Shown here piece by piece: positions 46,055 through 56,111 of a DNA stretch of 64,000 nucleotides (the stretch's first letter is position 1; every line of letters begins with the position of its first letter). Source of the stretch: Alphaproteobacteria bacterium 65-37 (GTDB taxonomy: Bacteria > Pseudomonadota > Alphaproteobacteria > Reyranellales > Reyranellaceae). Both the position numbers and the translations under genes were made by a program. The notes below the pieces were generated by a model. That model made no database searches. It worked only from the letters and a program-made list of their open reading frames with translations, and was not told the origin of the DNA. The stretch spans positions 1 to 64,000 of the forward strand of contig MKRV01000254.1 of assembly GCA_001897995.1 (NCBI GenBank), written 5' to 3'.

Positions 46055-46706
46055 AGCCAGCCCCCCTGATCGTATGGAGCAGCGGCTTGTCGAAGCCCTT
46101 GTCGATCTTGGAGCGCAGACGGCTGATGTGTGTCTCGACGATGTTGGTCTTGGGATCGAAATGGAAGTCCCAGACCTTCTCGAGAAGCATGGTCCGCGTC
46201 ACCACCTCGCCGGCATGGCGCAGCAGGTATTCGAGGATCTTGAACTCCTGGGCCAGCAGCTCGATGCGCTTGCCGGCCCGGGTGACGGTGCGTGCCAGCA
46301 GATCCATCTCGAGATCGCCGACGCCCAGCGCAGTGGCGGCGACGATCGGGGGGCGGCGGGCCAGGGCGCCGATACGGGCGCGCAGCTCGGCGAAGGCGAA
46401 GGGCTTGGTGAGGTAGTCGTCACCGCCGGCTTCGAGGCCGGCGACGCGATCGTCGACGCCGCCCATCGTGGTGAGAAAGAGCACCGGTGCCTTCATGCCG
46501 GATGCCCGGGCGGCCTTGACCAGGGACAGCCCGTCCATCGCCGGCAGCATGCGGTCGACGATCAGGACGTCGTACTTCTCGCCGGTGGCGAGGTAGAGCC
46601 CGTCGCGGCCGTTGTCGGCATGGTCGACCACATGGCCGTGCTCGCGCAGGCCCTTGGCGATGTAGTCGGCGGTCTGTTTGTCGTCTTCTACGAGAAGGAT
46701 TTTCAC
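46032..46706 (-). CDS. OmpR/PhoB family response regulator
   Basis: A 224-aa regulator. Receiver domain with acidic pocket EDD (residues 7-9), phospho-acceptor Asp51 in VLIVDRMLP, switch Thr in LFLTTMG and Lys in TKPFAF. The C-terminal winged helix (LAQEFKILEYLLRHAGEVVTRTMLLEKVWDFHFDPKTNIVETHISRLRSKID) binds DNA. It is the partner of the adjacent kinase. It is divergent from the degP-type gene with 131 bases between, so that promoter region is an obvious candidate target. Confidence 0.96.
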   Translation of the reverse strand: MKILLVEDDKQTADYIAKGLREHGHVVDHADNGRDGLYLATGEKYDVLIVDRMLPAMDGLSLVKAARASGMKAPVLFLTTMGGVDDRVAGLEAGGDDYLTKPFAFAELRARIGALARRPPIVAATALGVGDLEMDLLARTVTRAGKRIELLAQEFKILEYLLRHAGEVVTRTMLLEKVWDFHFDPKTNIVETHISRLRSKIDKGFDKPLLHTIRGAGYVVRAPD

Positions 46707-46837
46707 GACGCCCGTCTAACCGGCGCCGGGCAACGGCGCAACTTGGCCAACTATACAAACATTCAATCTGGCGGCCATGAGGTCGCTACAGGTCGTAGCC
46801 CATATTCCTCGTGCCCCCAAGGAGGAGGTTAGAGATT

Positions 46838-48373
<1,536 letters not shown>

Positions 48374-48388
48374 CAAACCTCTCGAGAG

Positions 48389-48424
48389 GCCGGCGATGGC
48401 CCCACCATCGCCGGCTTTCTTTCT
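48389..48424 (+). terminator. Rho-independent terminator of the degP-type gene
   Basis: An 11-bp stem GCCGGCGATGG / CCATCGCCGGC with loop CCCCA (48389-48415) followed by TTTCTTTCTTT. It starts 16 bases after the stop codon. Confidence 0.92.
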
Positions 48425-48574
48425 TTCGCCGAGACTCTCAGGGGGGCCGCGTCACTGACGGCATAGACCGGCTAGACGCGATCATGAGGGGGAGGGAGGT
48501 CCCGGGCCATTGCGTTGGTAGGCCTGCGGACCTCCCAACTCGTTTGAGCGCCTGAAGGTTGACGGGCTGTCACC

Positions 48575-49579
48575 CTACAAGGCGGGCATTATCTCCTTCG
48601 CCAGAAGCTCGACGGAGCAGCACGACTCCTCGAACGAGAGGTCACCGAAGGCCAGTCGGCAGAGGCAGTAGTTGATGCCCGCGATCTCATTGTCGCGCCG
48701 GAGACGGTCTCGCACAGTCGCCGGCGAACCGGCCACTATGTAACCGCCCTCCAAGGCCGCCTCGAATTCGGCAGGGATCATCTGGCGCGGCAGTCCGACA
48801 CCGTGCGCGCGCCACAGATGGATGAGCGCGTCGTACCAGAGGGCATAGGCGCGTCGCGCCGCCGATTGTGCCTCGCGGTCGGTGTCGGCAACGACGACGT
48901 GACGGCTGAGCCCGATCAGGGGCAATTCGTCCTCGGCGCGATCGAGCGCCTTCCAGGCGGCGCGGTAGCGGGCGGCGAACTGGCCCACTCCTTCCGCCTT
49001 CATGCCGACGACCGCGTTGCAACGCTGTTTGGCCAGGCGGTCGGCGCTTTCCAGGGAATTGGCGCCATACCAAAGCGGTGGATGGGGACGCTGCACGGGC
49101 CGCAGTTCCATCGGCACGTCCTTGAAGGTGAAGTACCTGCCGTCGTGGTCGAGCCGTTCGTGGGTCAGGCCCTTGAGCAGGACCTCCAGCGCCTCGGCGA
49201 ACCGCTCCGGCCCGGTGGACGGATCGACGCCATAGTAGCCGACCTCGTAGGGCGAGATGCCACGCCCGACCCCGAGTTCCAGCCGTCCGCCGCTCATCTG
49301 GTCGAGCATGCAGATCTCGTCGATCAGCCGCAGCGGATGATAGAGGTTGACGGTGTAGACCAGCGGTCCGAAGCGCAATTTCGTGGTTCGCTGCGCCACC
49401 GCGGCGAGGAAAACGCTCGGGGACGGCGCCATCCCGAGCGGCGTCGCGTGATGCTCGGCGAGGTGATAGGCATGGAAACCCGCACGCTCGTAGAGCTCGA
49501 CCAGGCGCAGACGATCCTCGAACTGCCGCCCGAGATCGGGGCCGGCCCGATCCATGTGGTCGAAGACGCCGAACTTCAA
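48575..49579 (-). CDS. LLM class flavin-dependent oxidoreductase (luciferase-like monooxygenase)
   Basis: A 334-aa FMN-dependent alkanal monooxygenase-like protein: KFGVFDHMDRAGP at the start, YHLAEHHATPLGMAPSPSVFLAAVAQRT and RLELGVGRGISPYEVGYYGVD. Start is a TTG at 49579 that overlaps the stop of the upstream CoA-binding gene (TTGA), so translation is probably coupled; no ATG lies before the first strand. Substrate unknown. The 150 bases downstream, up to the degP terminator, hold no gene. Confidence 0.88.
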   Translation of the reverse strand: MKFGVFDHMDRAGPDLGRQFEDRLRLVELYERAGFHAYHLAEHHATPLGMAPSPSVFLAAVAQRTTKLRFGPLVYTVNLYHPLRLIDEICMLDQMSGGRLELGVGRGISPYEVGYYGVDPSTGPERFAEALEVLLKGLTHERLDHDGRYFTFKDVPMELRPVQRPHPPLWYGANSLESADRLAKQRCNAVVGMKAEGVGQFAARYRAAWKALDRAEDELPLIGLSRHVVVADTDREAQSAARRAYALWYDALIHLWRAHGVGLPRQMIPAEFEAALEGGYIVAGSPATVRDRLRRDNEIAGINYCLCRLAFGDLSFEESCCSVELLAKEIMPAL

Positions 49580-50064
49580 AGCGCCCGCTTCTTCGAGGAG
49601 ATCACGCCGCTCGCGATGCCGTGCCACTCGATGGTACCGGCCAGGCGGGAATGCTCGATCTTGGGGCAGCGGTTCATCACCACCTTGAGGCCGGCCTTTT
49701 CCGCGCGCTCGGCGGCGGCTTCGTTCACGACGCCGAGCTGCATCCAGACGACCCTGGCGCCGTGGCGGATCGCCTCGTCGGTGATCGGGCCGGCTGCCTC
49801 CGAATTGCGGAAGATATCGACCATGTCGGCCTTGGCCGGCAGCTCGTCCAGCGAGGCGTAGACCTTCTGGCCGAGAATCTCCTGGCCGGCCGCCGCCGGG
49901 TTGACGGGGATGACCTTGTATCCCCGATCCAGCAAGTATTTCATCGCGAAATAGGAGGGTCGATTCCAGTTGGCCGAGGCGCCGACCATGGCGATTGTCT
50001 TGGTGTCGCGCAGGATCTTGCGCAGGTAATTGTCTTCGTAACGGTCGCTGAAGGCGGCTGGCAT
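49576..50064 (-). CDS. CoA-binding domain protein (YccU-like)
   Basis: A 162-aa Rossmann-fold protein of the small CoA_binding_2 family: LRDTKTIAMVGASANWNRPSYFAMKYLLDRGYKVIPVNP, then GQKVYASLDELPAKADMVDIFRNSEAAGPI and the conserved late motif MNRCPKIEH. Function in the cell is not established for the family. I prefer the ATG at 50064; the one at 50079 would overlap the ATG of the divergent oxidoreductase gene. It is coupled to the monooxygenase gene by overlap. Confidence 0.88.
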   Translation of the reverse strand: MPAAFSDRYEDNYLRKILRDTKTIAMVGASANWNRPSYFAMKYLLDRGYKVIPVNPAAAGQEILGQKVYASLDELPAKADMVDIFRNSEAAGPITDEAIRHGARVVWMQLGVVNEAAAERAEKAGLKVVMNRCPKIEHSRLAGTIEWHGIASGVISSKKRAL

Positions 50065-50077
50065 GGAGGAAGTATAC

Positions 50078-51238
50078 ATGGCTCAGCCGATGCTGTTCGA
50101 ACCGATTTCGATCCGCGACGTCACCCTGAAGAACCGCGTCGTGGTCGCGCCCATGCACCAGTATTCGGCGGTGAAGGGCTTTGCCACGGACTGGCACCTG
50201 ATGAATGCCGGCCGCTACGCCGCAGGCGGCGCCGGGCTGGTGATCATGGAATCCACCAAGGTCGAGCGGCGCGGCTGCGGCACGGTCGGCGATCTCGGCC
50301 TGTGGGACGATGCCTTCGTGCCCGGGCTGAAGCGCTGCACCGACTTCATCAGGCTGCACAATGCCGTGCCCGGAATCCAGCTCGGCCATTCCGGCCGCAA
50401 GGCGCGGCGCTTCCGGCCCTGGGAGGGCGGCGCCCCGCTGCAGCCGTCACCGGAGATCGAGGACTGGGACCAGTGGGAGCTCGTCTCGTCGAGTGCGCTC
50501 AACGCGCCGGAAACCGACCCGACGCCGCGGGCGCTCACGCGCGCCGAGATTCCCGAGGTCGTCGAGCGCTGGGGGCAGGCGGCACGGCGCGCCCACGAGG
50601 CCGGCTTCGATGTGCTCGATGTCCATGCGGCGCACGGCTACCTGATCCACCAGTTCCTGTCGCCGTTCTCCAACCTGCGCAACGACGAGTACGGCGGCAG
50701 CGAGCTCAACCGCATGCGGTTCTGCATCGAAGTGGTGGAGAGCGTGCGGGCGCACTGGCCCGCGTCCAAGCCGCTGTTCGTACGCTTCTCGGTCGAAGAC
50801 GACGCCGGCTGGGGGCCGGATCAGAGCGTGGCACTGGCGAAGATCCTGAAGCCCAAGGGTGTCGACGTGATCGATTGCAGCTCCGGCGGCATGCGTGGCG
50901 CGCCGGTCGTCAGCACCGGGCCGGTGACCTACGGGTATCAGGTGCCCTATGCCGAACGGCTGCGGAAGGACGCCGATATCATGAGCATGGCGGTCGGGCT
51001 GATCGTCCATGCCGACCAGGCCGAAGCGATCCTGCAGCAGGGGCGGGCCGACCTCATCGCCCTGGCGCGGGAGCTGCTTTACAATCCCAATTGGCCGATG
51101 GACGCCGCCCAGAAGCTCGGCGTCGACCGGCAGTTCGGCTCGGTGCCTCCGCCGCAGGCCTACTGGCTCGCCAAGCGGGCGCAATCGGTGAAGACCGTCG
51201 TGCCGTCGACCTACATGAAGGGGCTCAGCCCCCCGTGA
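50078..51238 (+). CDS. Old Yellow Enzyme family NADH:flavin oxidoreductase (YqjM-like)
   Basis: A 386-aa FMN ene-reductase of the YqjM/XenA branch. FMN- and substrate-site patterns are NRVVVAPMHQYSA, GIQLGHSGRKA, the His pair in DVHAAHGYLIHQFLSPFSN, NDEYGGSELNRMRF and the C-terminal ADLIALARELLYNPNWP. It reduces activated C=C bonds in relatives. GGAGGA stands seven bases before the ATG at 50078. Only 13 bases separate this start from the preferred start of the divergent CoA-binding gene, so their promoters must overlap the coding parts. Confidence 0.93.
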   Translation: MAQPMLFEPISIRDVTLKNRVVVAPMHQYSAVKGFATDWHLMNAGRYAAGGAGLVIMESTKVERRGCGTVGDLGLWDDAFVPGLKRCTDFIRLHNAVPGIQLGHSGRKARRFRPWEGGAPLQPSPEIEDWDQWELVSSSALNAPETDPTPRALTRAEIPEVVERWGQAARRAHEAGFDVLDVHAAHGYLIHQFLSPFSNLRNDEYGGSELNRMRFCIEVVESVRAHWPASKPLFVRFSVEDDAGWGPDQSVALAKILKPKGVDVIDCSSGGMRGAPVVSTGPVTYGYQVPYAERLRKDADIMSMAVGLIVHADQAEAILQQGRADLIALARELLYNPNWPMDAAQKLGVDRQFGSVPPPQAYWLAKRAQSVKTVVPSTYMKGLSPP

Positions 51239-51257
51239 CGGCTCAGCCCCTCGTGAC
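51222..51257. repeat. Tandem 18-bp duplication at a convergent stop-codon junction
   Basis: GGCTCAGCCCC-C/T-CGTGAC occurs twice head to tail (51222-51239 and 51240-51257), 17 of 18 bases identical. The first unit contains the stop of the oxidoreductase gene; the second contains the stop of the convergent MFS gene. Confidence 0.8.
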
Positions 51258-52439
51258 GCGCCGGCCGAGGGCGAACCAGAACGACAGCTGACCGATCACG
51301 CCGGCAGCCGCCAGGATGACGGCGGCGGCAAGGGCGGGATTGTCGCCGGCGGCCACCAGGGTCGTGCACAGGGCCCCCACGGCCATTTGCGAGAAACCGT
51401 AGAGGCCCGATGCCGAGCCGACGACGTTGGGATTGACGCTCATGGCCTGGGTCAGTGCGGCCGGCGCCGCGATGCCGGCGCCGAAACCGAAGACGAACAT
51501 CGGCCCGATAACCAGCGCCACGCTGAGATTGTCGGTCAGGACGACCACCAGGAAGGTCAGCGAGGCCAGCACGCTCACCAGGCTGGCCGAAATCGCCAGC
51601 CGCTCGATCCGCACCAGCGAGAACAGCTTGGACGCGACCATGCTGCCCAATGCGACGCCTCCCATCAGAATGGCCGGATAGACGCCGATCTCGTAGTCGG
51701 GACGATGGAGCTGGTGGGCGAAGATGAAGGGTGAGGCGCCGATGAAGGCGTACATGGCCGTCGTGGCGCAGGCGCCGCCGATCGCATAGCCCAGGAAGGT
51801 GGGCGAGGTGAGCAGACGCCCATAGTCGCGCCCGAGTGAGTTACTCTTAGGCACTTCCTTGCGTATGCGGCTTTCCGGCAGCAGGAACCAGGCGCAGATC
51901 AGGTTGACGATCCCGAGCACGGACAGGGCAAGGAAGATCGAGCGCCAGCCGAGCGACGAGGCGAGCGCGCTGCCGATCAGCGGCGCGGCACCGGGACCGA
52001 AAACCACCATGAGGTTCATCAGCGCCAGCCGTCGGGCGGCTTCGTGGGATTGCACGCTGTCGCGTGCCATGGCGCGGCCGATGACCAGCCCGGCGCATCC
52101 CCCCAGCGCCTGGAAGAGGCGCAGTACGATCAGGCCGTTTATGGCGGTCGCGAACGCCGCGGCGATGCTGGTCAGCGTGTAGACGAGCAGCCCGATCATC
52201 AGCAGCGGACGGCGACCAAACCGGTCGGACAGCGGGCCGTAGAGCAGTTGTCCCATCGCCAGGCCGAAAATGTAGACGCTCATCGTCATCTGCATTTCGC
52301 CGATATTGGCACCGACTGCCTGACCAGCCTCCGGCATCGCCGGCACGAAGATGTGCATGGCGAGCGTGCCGCTGAAGGTGATCAGGGTCAGCAGCCAGAG
52401 CGGAGCGGAACGGGCGGGCGAGGGAGAAGGGGCGGTCAT
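51243..52439 (-). CDS. MFS transporter, Bcr/CflA drug-resistance type
   Basis: A 398-aa carrier with 12 helices of the DHA1 Bcr/CflA branch: MHIFVPAMPEAGQAVGA, motif A LLYGPLSDRFGRRPLLMIGL, RLFQALGGCAGLVIGRAMARD (motif B, with Arg) and GPGAAPLIGSALASSLGWRSIF (motif C). The family exports drugs or small peptides and sulfonamide-like compounds. It starts on ATGA, overlapping the marR stop, and so is co-expressed with its probable regulator. Confidence 0.92.
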   Translation of the reverse strand: MTAPSPSPARSAPLWLLTLITFSGTLAMHIFVPAMPEAGQAVGANIGEMQMTMSVYIFGLAMGQLLYGPLSDRFGRRPLLMIGLLVYTLTSIAAAFATAINGLIVLRLFQALGGCAGLVIGRAMARDSVQSHEAARRLALMNLMVVFGPGAAPLIGSALASSLGWRSIFLALSVLGIVNLICAWFLLPESRIRKEVPKSNSLGRDYGRLLTSPTFLGYAIGGACATTAMYAFIGASPFIFAHQLHRPDYEIGVYPAILMGGVALGSMVASKLFSLVRIERLAISASLVSVLASLTFLVVVLTDNLSVALVIGPMFVFGFGAGIAAPAALTQAMSVNPNVVGSASGLYGFSQMAVGALCTTLVAAGDNPALAAAVILAAAGVIGQLSFWFALGRRVTRG

Positions 52440-52894
52440 GCCGTCTCGCCGTCGCCTTCCTCGAGAGCCGCACAGATCTGTGTCAGCACGCGGACCGTCG
52501 TTTCGATGTCCCTGTCGCTGATCGTGGCGAGGGCGTCGGTCCGAACCTGCCGGGCGACCGCTTCGACCTTGTTGGCGATGGTCCGGCCCTTGGCGGTCAG
52601 GAAGATCGACTTGGCACGCCGATCGCTTGCCTCCTCGCGGCGCTGGATGAGGCTGGCGGCTTCGAGATTGTCGAGCAGGCGCACGACCGAGGAGCCGTCG
52701 AGGCCGAGCGCCGCCGCGACGTCCTTCTGCCGGGGTGGTGCCGGTGCACGGGCGATGCGGATCAGCGGCAGCCAGGTCGCCTCGGTAAGGTCGAAAGGCT
52801 CGAGCCCGCGATCTGCGGCCCGCCGCCATTGGCGGGCGGCACGGGAAAGCAGCGAGCCGAAGGCGGCGCGCTGGGGGGAGTCGGCGGGGGGCAT
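52436..52894 (-). CDS. MarR family transcriptional regulator
   Basis: A 152-aa winged-helix repressor: LTEATWLPLIRIARAPAPPRQKDVAAALGLDGSSVVRLLDNLEAASLIQRREEASDRRAKSIFLTAKG, the last part being the DNA-contact wing (DRRAKSIFLTAKG). It is coupled to the Bcr/CflA carrier, so its likely role is to repress that pump until a ligand binds. The ATG at 52894 has no ribosome site. It lies only eight bases after a near-consensus -10 (TCTAAT, minus strand), so the mRNA may be leaderless. Confidence 0.92.
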   Translation of the reverse strand: MPPADSPQRAAFGSLLSRAARQWRRAADRGLEPFDLTEATWLPLIRIARAPAPPRQKDVAAALGLDGSSVVRLLDNLEAASLIQRREEASDRRAKSIFLTAKGRTIANKVEAVARQVRTDALATISDRDIETTVRVLTQICAALEEGDGETA

Positions 52895-52900
52895 GGTCAA

Positions 52901-52940
52901 AAATTAGATGCTATACAATTAGATGATATGTCATCTAATT
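52901..52940. promoter_or_regulatory. MarR-type operator: three copies of an ATTAGATG element
   Basis: ATTAGATG occurs as direct copies at 52903-52910 and 52918-52925, and as an inverted copy (CATCTAAT) at 52932-52939. The last two form a perfect 10-bp inverted repeat, AATTAGATGA / TCATCTAATT, with a four-base centre. The block is strikingly AT-rich against the genome and ends seven bases before the marR ATG. Confidence 0.7.
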
Positions 52941-53082
52941 TTTGAGCCGTCAAGCCGTGCCATCGCAGGGCGGTCGGCCGTCTCGCAAACGAAGCCGTCC
53001 ATCGCGCGGCCGGGCAAGTTGCGCTAGCGTCCCTGTCGGACATCGGCGCCTTGCCGCGCCGGCCAACGAACAGGAGCGAAGG

Positions 53083-53841
53083 ATGGACACGGTCGTACAG
53101 GGTAGCGTCGAGATGAGCCAAGCCGAGTGGAACGCCCGTTGCGATCTCGCGGCGCTCTATCGGATCACCGATCACTTCGGCTGGACCGACACGATCGACA
53201 CCCATATGTCGGTGCGCATCCCCGGTGAGCCGAACTGCTTCCTGATCAACAATTACGGCGACCTGTTTCAGGAGATCACCGCCTCGAGCCTCGTGAAGAT
53301 GGATATGGACGGCAAGGTCTACGGCAAGGACGGCCGTTTCAATGCCGCGGGCTTCACCATCCATAGCGGTGTCTACAAGGCGCGACCCGATGCCAACTGC
53401 GTGATGCACACCCACACGCGCGCCGGCACGGGCGTCTCGGTGCTGAAGAAGGGCATCCGACCGATCAGTCAGGATGCCCTCTCGGTCTATGACGATCTCG
53501 TCTATCACGAGTACGGCATGCCGACTTCGGACGAGGAATGCGAGGCGCTCGGCGTGACCTGCCAGGGCGGCAATTCGGTGGTGCTGCGCAATCATGGTCT
53601 GCTGACGGTCGGCACCACCATCCCCGGTGCGCTGAGGCGCATGTACATGCTCGAGCGTGCCTGCGAGGTCGAAGTGATCGCCCGCAGCCTCGACGAGGAG
53701 CCGGCGCCGATCGACGAAGACGTCGTGCGCCAATATGGCGAGCGTGCGCGGCAGATGCGGGCCAATCCGGAATATGGCGTGACCTACTGGAACGCCGCGC
53801 TGCGCCAGATCGCCGGCCAGGGGACTGACTGGCGTCGGTAA
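53083..53841 (+). CDS. Class II aldolase/adducin family protein
   Basis: A 252-aa zinc-dependent aldolase-like protein: the HMSVRIPG segment, the zinc ligands in MHTHTRAG and the third ligand in RNHGLLTVG. The family includes L-fuculose-phosphate aldolase and decarboxylases; the substrate here is unknown. The ATG at 53083 follows AGGAGCGAAGG. It is divergent from marR and may share the operator region. The next gene starts 31 bases downstream. Confidence 0.9.
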   Translation: MDTVVQGSVEMSQAEWNARCDLAALYRITDHFGWTDTIDTHMSVRIPGEPNCFLINNYGDLFQEITASSLVKMDMDGKVYGKDGRFNAAGFTIHSGVYKARPDANCVMHTHTRAGTGVSVLKKGIRPISQDALSVYDDLVYHEYGMPTSDEECEALGVTCQGGNSVVLRNHGLLTVGTTIPGALRRMYMLERACEVEVIARSLDEEPAPIDEDVVRQYGERARQMRANPEYGVTYWNAALRQIAGQGTDWRR

Positions 53842-53872
53842 CCGTCGTCGAATATCGCGCCGGCGCGCCGCC

Positions 53873-54631
53873 GTGACGGACGAAGCGCGGCTCTGGTTCG
53901 AGAAGTTCCGGGCCTTCGGACGGTCGCCAGGTCCCGACAGCTACGCCGGGGTCTTTCACCCCGACGGCGAGGTGGCGGACGCCGGCATGGCCGCGCCGAC
54001 ACCGGCGGCGCAGGTCCGTGAGGCGATCGCCCACGTGCTGCGCCTGATGCCGGACCTCTTCATCGACATGAAGCGCTACCGGTCTCGGGGCGATCGGGTG
54101 TTCGTCGAAGCGGCCAACCGTGGCACGATCAACGGAACGCCGGTCGCCTGGGATGCCGTCTATCGTGTGCGCCTGCGCGATGGCGGCGTGCTGCAAGGGC
54201 GTCGCTTCTACGATCAGGCGACCCTGTTCCGTGCCCTGCGGCCCGACCTCGGATGGCTGCCCGAACTGCCGCCGGCCAGCTCCAAAGACGAGGTGAGCTA
54301 CGCCGATCTGGTGCCTGGGGCGCCCACCGGCTGTCGCTTTGCCGACGATGCACCGATCCGGGTCCCCGACCAGCGCCCGGCTCTGCGGCCGGCCGATCTG
54401 CCGAGGCATCTGGCCGGCGCTCCCTTCGAAACCGTCGATTGGGCGGGCGACGATACCCTGCTCTTCGTCGAATGGCGGCGCGGCGACCTTCTGGGTGTCG
54501 ACCGGCTCGATATCGCGGCGAGCCGTATCGTGTCGATGCAGCGTTATTTCGACACGCTCGGTCTTCTTGCCGGGCGCGACCCCTCCGTGACGGCGCTGCG
54601 CGCCGCACTTCTGTCGAACGCTACTCGATAG
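53873..54631 (+). CDS. Nuclear transport factor 2/SnoaL-like protein
   Basis: A 252-aa protein, GTG start. Two NTF2-like halves can be seen: residues about 1-120 (WFEKFRAFGRSPGPDSYAGVFHPDGEVADAGM, then RVFVEAANRGTINGTPVAWDAVYRVRLRDGGVLQGRRFYD) and a shorter, more divergent second half (about 170-250: DDTLLFVEWRRGDLLGVDRLDI...RIVSMQRYFD). Such proteins are isomerases, dehydratases or binding proteins; function unknown. It overlaps the 3' end of the convergent livF by 11 bases. Confidence 0.8.
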   Translation: MTDEARLWFEKFRAFGRSPGPDSYAGVFHPDGEVADAGMAAPTPAAQVREAIAHVLRLMPDLFIDMKRYRSRGDRVFVEAANRGTINGTPVAWDAVYRVRLRDGGVLQGRRFYDQATLFRALRPDLGWLPELPPASSKDEVSYADLVPGAPTGCRFADDAPIRVPDQRPALRPADLPRHLAGAPFETVDWAGDDTLLFVEWRRGDLLGVDRLDIAASRIVSMQRYFDTLGLLAGRDPSVTALRAALLSNATR

Positions 54632-55364
54632 GCGACGACGCGAGGCCGCCGCCCAGGAAGAGCTGGGCGATGCGCGGATCGGCCAGGATATTGGCGGCGG
54701 TGTCGTCGATGCGTGCCTGGCCCTGTTCGAGAACCAGGCCATAGTCGGAGATCGACAGGGCCTGTCGGGCGTTCTGCTCGATCAGGAGAATGCTCACGCC
54801 CGTGTCCCTGAGCTCACGCAGGATCGAAAAGACTTCCTGCACCATCAGCGGCGAGAGACCGATCGAAGGTTCGTCGATCAGCATCAGCCTGGGTTCCAGC
54901 AGCAGGCCGCGCGCGACCTCGAGCAGCTTCTGCTGGCCGCCCGACAAGGTCGACGCCTGGGCGTCGGCCTTCTCTCGCAGCATGGGAAAGCGCGCCATCA
55001 TCGCCTCGAGGCGGTCGGGAAGGCGGGACTGATCGGCGAGGGCCACGCCGCCCAGCTCGAGATTGTGCCGTACCGAAAGCTGCGGGAAGAGGTTGCGCCC
55101 CTGCGGCACGTAGCACATGCCGGCATCCAGCATTTGCCGGGGCTTGAAGGCGGTCGTGTCGATGCCGTCGAACGACACCTTGCCCGAACGCACACCCAGC
55201 AGGCCGAACACGGTCTTGAACAAGGTCGACTTGCCGGCGCCATTGGGGCCGATCACCGTGGTGATGGCGTTGCGGCGGATCGCGGCCGTGACACCGTTCA
55301 GGATGGTCATCTTGCCGTAGCCGGCAACGACGCTCTCCAGGGTGAGGATGGCGTTCTGAGCCAC
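54621..55364 (-). CDS. livF: ABC transporter ATP-binding protein LivF (operon 3)
   Basis: A 247-aa ATPase. Walker A GPNGAGKST, MCYVPQGRNLFPQLSVRHNL, signature TLSGGQQKLLEVARGL, Walker B LMLIDEPSIGLSP, switch LLIEQNARQAL. Note GGQQ instead of the GGEQ of the two other LivF proteins of this window. Last gene of operon 3, three bases after livG. Confidence 0.95.
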   Translation of the reverse strand: MAQNAILTLESVVAGYGKMTILNGVTAAIRRNAITTVIGPNGAGKSTLFKTVFGLLGVRSGKVSFDGIDTTAFKPRQMLDAGMCYVPQGRNLFPQLSVRHNLELGGVALADQSRLPDRLEAMMARFPMLREKADAQASTLSGGQQKLLEVARGLLLEPRLMLIDEPSIGLSPLMVQEVFSILRELRDTGVSILLIEQNARQALSISDYGLVLEQGQARIDDTAANILADPRIAQLFLGGGLASSPIE

Positions 55365-55367
55365 GCT

Positions 55368-56111
55368 TCAGTGCCCCAGATAGGCTTCGATCACGGTCGG
55401 GTCGCGGCGCACCGCGTCGGGCGGCCCCTCGGCGATGATCCGGCCCTCAGCCAGCACGATCAGGCGTGTGCAGAGCGCCATGACGAATTCCATGTTGTGC
55501 TCGATGACCACGAAGGTGGCGCCGCGCTCGCGGTTGATCTCGGCCAGCCGTTCGCGCAGGCCGGCCAGCATGGTCGGATTGACGCCGCCCGCCGGCTCGT
55601 CGAGCAGCACCAGCCGCGAGCCGGCCATGAACGCCATGGCGGCATCGAGCAGCTTCTGCTGACCATAGGAGAGATTGCCGGCCTTCTCCCCGGCCAGGGA
55701 GGTGAGGCGGAAGAATTCGAGCATCCGGTCGGCGGTCGGACCCAGTCCGGCGTCGCGCGCGCCGAACAGGCGTGCCCAGCGCGAGCCCTGATGCTCCTGG
55801 GCCGCGGCGATCAGGTTCTCCCGCGCCGTGAGCTTTGGAAAAACCTGCAGCAGTTGGAAGGTGCGGCTGACTCCCAGGCGATTGAGCTGCGAGGGCCTGA
55901 GCCCGGTGACGTCGCGGCCATCGACCTTGACCGTGCCGTGGTTGGGCGCCAGCTGACCCAGGATGCAGTTGAACAGCGTCGACTTGCCCGACCCGTTGGG
56001 GCCGATCACGCCCAGGATCTCGCCTTCCCGGACGTCGAACGACACGCCGCGCACTGCCTGGACGCCGCCGAACGACTTGTCGAGATCGCGGACTTCGAGC
56101 AGGGCGCTCAT
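55368..56111 (-). CDS. livG: ABC transporter ATP-binding protein LivG (operon 3)
   Basis: A 247-aa ATPase. Walker [33 protein letters not shown], signature [17 protein letters not shown], Walker [14 protein letters not shown] and switch VIEHNMEFV. The ATG overlaps the livM stop (ATGA). Confidence 0.95.
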   Translation of the reverse strand: MSALLEVRDLDKSFGGVQAVRGVSFDVREGEILGVIGPNGSGKSTLFNCILGQLAPNHGTVKVDGRDVTGLRPSQLNRLGVSRTFQLLQVFPKLTARENLIAAAQEHQGSRWARLFGARDAGLGPTADRMLEFFRLTSLAGEKAGNLSYGQQKLLDAAMAFMAGSRLVLLDEPAGGVNPTMLAGLRERLAEINRERGATFVVIEHNMEFVMALCTRLIVLAEGRIIAEGPPDAVRRDPTVIEAYLGH

